Below are positions 63,044 to 64,000 of a stretch of DNA of 64,000 bases, piece after piece. How positions within the stretch are numbered: position 1 is the first letter of the stretch; each line of letters starts with the position of its first letter. Made by a program: the position numbers and the translations under genes. The notes under the pieces are model-generated. The model was not told the DNA's origin. It did no database searches and worked only from the letters and a program-made list of their open reading frames with translations. The DNA is from Nonomuraea jabiensis (GTDB taxonomy: Bacteria; Actinomycetota; Actinomycetes; Streptosporangiales; Streptosporangiaceae), in the NCBI RefSeq assembly GCF_014204795.1, contig NZ_JACHMB010000001.1, positions 8,754,501 to 8,818,500 on the forward strand. Direction: 5' to 3'.

Positions 63044-63106
63044 GGGTTCGTCTTCCTTTTCGGGTGATGGGCAGGCGGCGCGCAGGAGACAGCGAGTGAG
63101 AGCAAT

Positions 63107-63140
63107 TCAATCGACTGACTTAATTAAATCACATGATTGA
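63107..63140. promoter_or_regulatory. TetR operator shared with the 27-kb locus
   Basis: A 34-base inverted repeat: TCAATC at 63107-63112 and GATTGA at 63135-63140 flank a GACTTAATTAAATC centre; 13 of 17 base pairs match. It lies between the divergent ferredoxin and TetR genes. The left half matches the site at 27261-27278 in 16 of 18 bases. Confidence 0.7.
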
Positions 63141-63180
63141 GTTGGGTTAGTGTGAGGCTCCTGACAGGGAGGAGAGGGTG

Positions 63181-63828
63181 ATGGCGGGCAGGGCTGCGCG
63201 CCCCGAGCGGGGGAGCGCGACGCGGGAGGCGATCCTGGCAACCGCGGAGCGGCTGTTCGCCGAGCACGGGATGCATGCGGTGTCCAACCGCCAGATCAGC
63301 GAGGCCGCGGGTCAGGGCAACAGCGCGGCGGTGGGCTACCACTTCGGCACCAAGGCCGACCTGGTCCGGGCGATCGCGCGCAGGCACGCCGAGGAGATGG
63401 AGCGGCTGCGGGTGCGGATGGTCGCCGACGCCGCCGGTTCGACGGACGTACGCGACTGGGTGGCCTGCCTGGTGCGCCCGTTCACCCGCCATCTGGAGGC
63501 GCAGGGCAGCCCCACCTGGTACGCCCGGTTCCGCGCACAGGTGATGACCGACCCGGCGCTCTACCAGATCACGGTCGAGGAATCGCTCCTGTCGCCCTCG
63601 CTGCGGCTGCTCGTGGACGGCGTGAACCGGTGCCTGAGCGATCTGCCGGCCGCCGTGCAGCAGGAGCGCTGGGCCATGGCGCGTCACGTGATCGTGCACA
63701 TGTGCGTCGAACGGGAACGCGCCCTCGCCGAGGGCGCCGCCACCCTCCCGTCCAGCTGGGACGACCTCGCCACCAGCCTGATCGACGCGATCGTCGGGCT
63801 GTGGCGGGCGCCGGTGACGCCCATCTGA
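63181..63828 (+). CDS. TetR-family regulator of the ferredoxin unit
   Basis: 215 residues from ATG 63181 (GTG 63178 also possible; GGGAGGAG upstream). HTH: ILATAERLFAEHGMHAVSNR, then QISEAAGQGNSAAVGYHFGT. Paralogue of the TetR at 27449 along the whole length, with the same recognition helix. Together with the matching operators this suggests that the two loci respond to the same or similar ligands. Confidence 0.9.
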   Translation: MAGRAARPERGSATREAILATAERLFAEHGMHAVSNRQISEAAGQGNSAAVGYHFGTKADLVRAIARRHAEEMERLRVRMVADAAGSTDVRDWVACLVRPFTRHLEAQGSPTWYARFRAQVMTDPALYQITVEESLLSPSLRLLVDGVNRCLSDLPAAVQQERWAMARHVIVHMCVERERALAEGAATLPSSWDDLATSLIDAIVGLWRAPVTPI

Positions 63829-63832
63829 AGTA

Positions 63833-64000
63833 TCCGGTGAACTTCGGCGTGGGCGTGAGCCAGCCGTACGGAACGGAGATAGGCCATCGGGGTGGTCCGC
63901 AGGTGTTCACGGAAGCCGAGCTGGAGGGTACGGACGCTGACCTTGGCCGCGGCGGCGATGTCGGCAAGGGTGACGCGAAGGGCAGCGTGCTGGTGGCCTC
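63833..64000 (-). pseudogene. AraC-family HTH fragment, cut at both ends
   Basis: On the minus strand, from the right edge: VTLADIAAAAKVSVRTLQLG, then FREHLRTTPMAYLRSVRLAH and AHAEVH. This is the first HTH of an AraC domain. The second HTH (usually about 40 residues more) is missing, and the frame runs on antisense to the TetR gene. The N-terminus lies beyond the window. Probably a truncated gene; the right-hand part cannot be judged. Confidence 0.6.

Overview
The window is very GC-rich, uses GTG/TTG starts freely and carries many TetR, LacI, SARP/LuxR-type and ECF regulators, P450s and large secreted enzymes. This points to a filamentous actinomycete, most likely of the Streptosporangiaceae type (Nonomuraea-like). 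The genus is an inference from gene style only. No rRNA, tRNA or CRISPR array was seen.

Layout. 0-10 kb: the end of a UvrC-like nuclease, small hydrolase and kinase genes, a TetR-controlled amidohydrolase/esterase/FAD-oxidase operon, then a stretch of decayed genes (DUF2278, MerR, SDR and transposase relics). 10.9-13.4 kb: a compact minus-strand P450 / 21-residue peptide / methyltransferase unit. The peptide ends in AWFIW and resembles the atropopeptide (tryptorubin-type) RiPPs; it is too short for ordinary gene calling. 13.4-25.2 kb: a secreted subtilisin-like protease, an ECF sigma factor with its membrane partner, a large LuxR (LAL) regulator, small membrane proteins and hydrolases. 25.3-28.9 kb: relics of an MFS exporter, an aldehyde dehydrogenase and a ferredoxin, beside an intact P450 and its TetR.

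29.5-55 kb is the centre of the window: a large glycan-utilisation locus. It has three transcription units. (1) A CUT1 oligosaccharide importer, a cytoplasmic GH172 (DUF2961) hydrolase and a LacI regulator, on the minus strand. (2) A six-gene plus-strand operon: fucose/arabinose-isomerase-like enzyme, secreted GH172, CUT2 monosaccharide importer (ATPase, permease, binding protein) and FGGY kinase, ending head-on with a second LacI gene. (3) A four-gene plus-strand operon of secreted enzymes (beta-propeller DUF4185/GH183-like protein, lysozyme-like protein, amidase, GH172), each ending in the same six-repeat FG-GAP module. Palindromic sites around AATCGATT sit at the heads of all three units and in front of one LacI gene, so this looks like one LacI regulon. 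GH172 and DUF4185/GH183 are the families linked to D-arabinan of mycobacterial arabinogalactan, and fucose isomerases also convert D-arabinose to D-ribulose. With two peptidoglycan hydrolases in the same set, the locus reads as a system for dismantling mycolata-type cell walls and using the D-arabinose. That substrate is inferred, not shown.

55-64 kb: an XRE regulator next to an NmrA-type reductase, a beta-lactamase-fold hydrolase, a two-component system, an epoxide-hydrolase-like enzyme, then a ferredoxin/ferredoxin-reductase pair with a TetR. The operator in front of that last set closely matches the one between the 26-kb P450 and its own TetR, whose adjacent ferredoxin is truncated. The two sites may therefore form one split electron-transfer system. 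A cut-off AraC fragment lies at the right edge.
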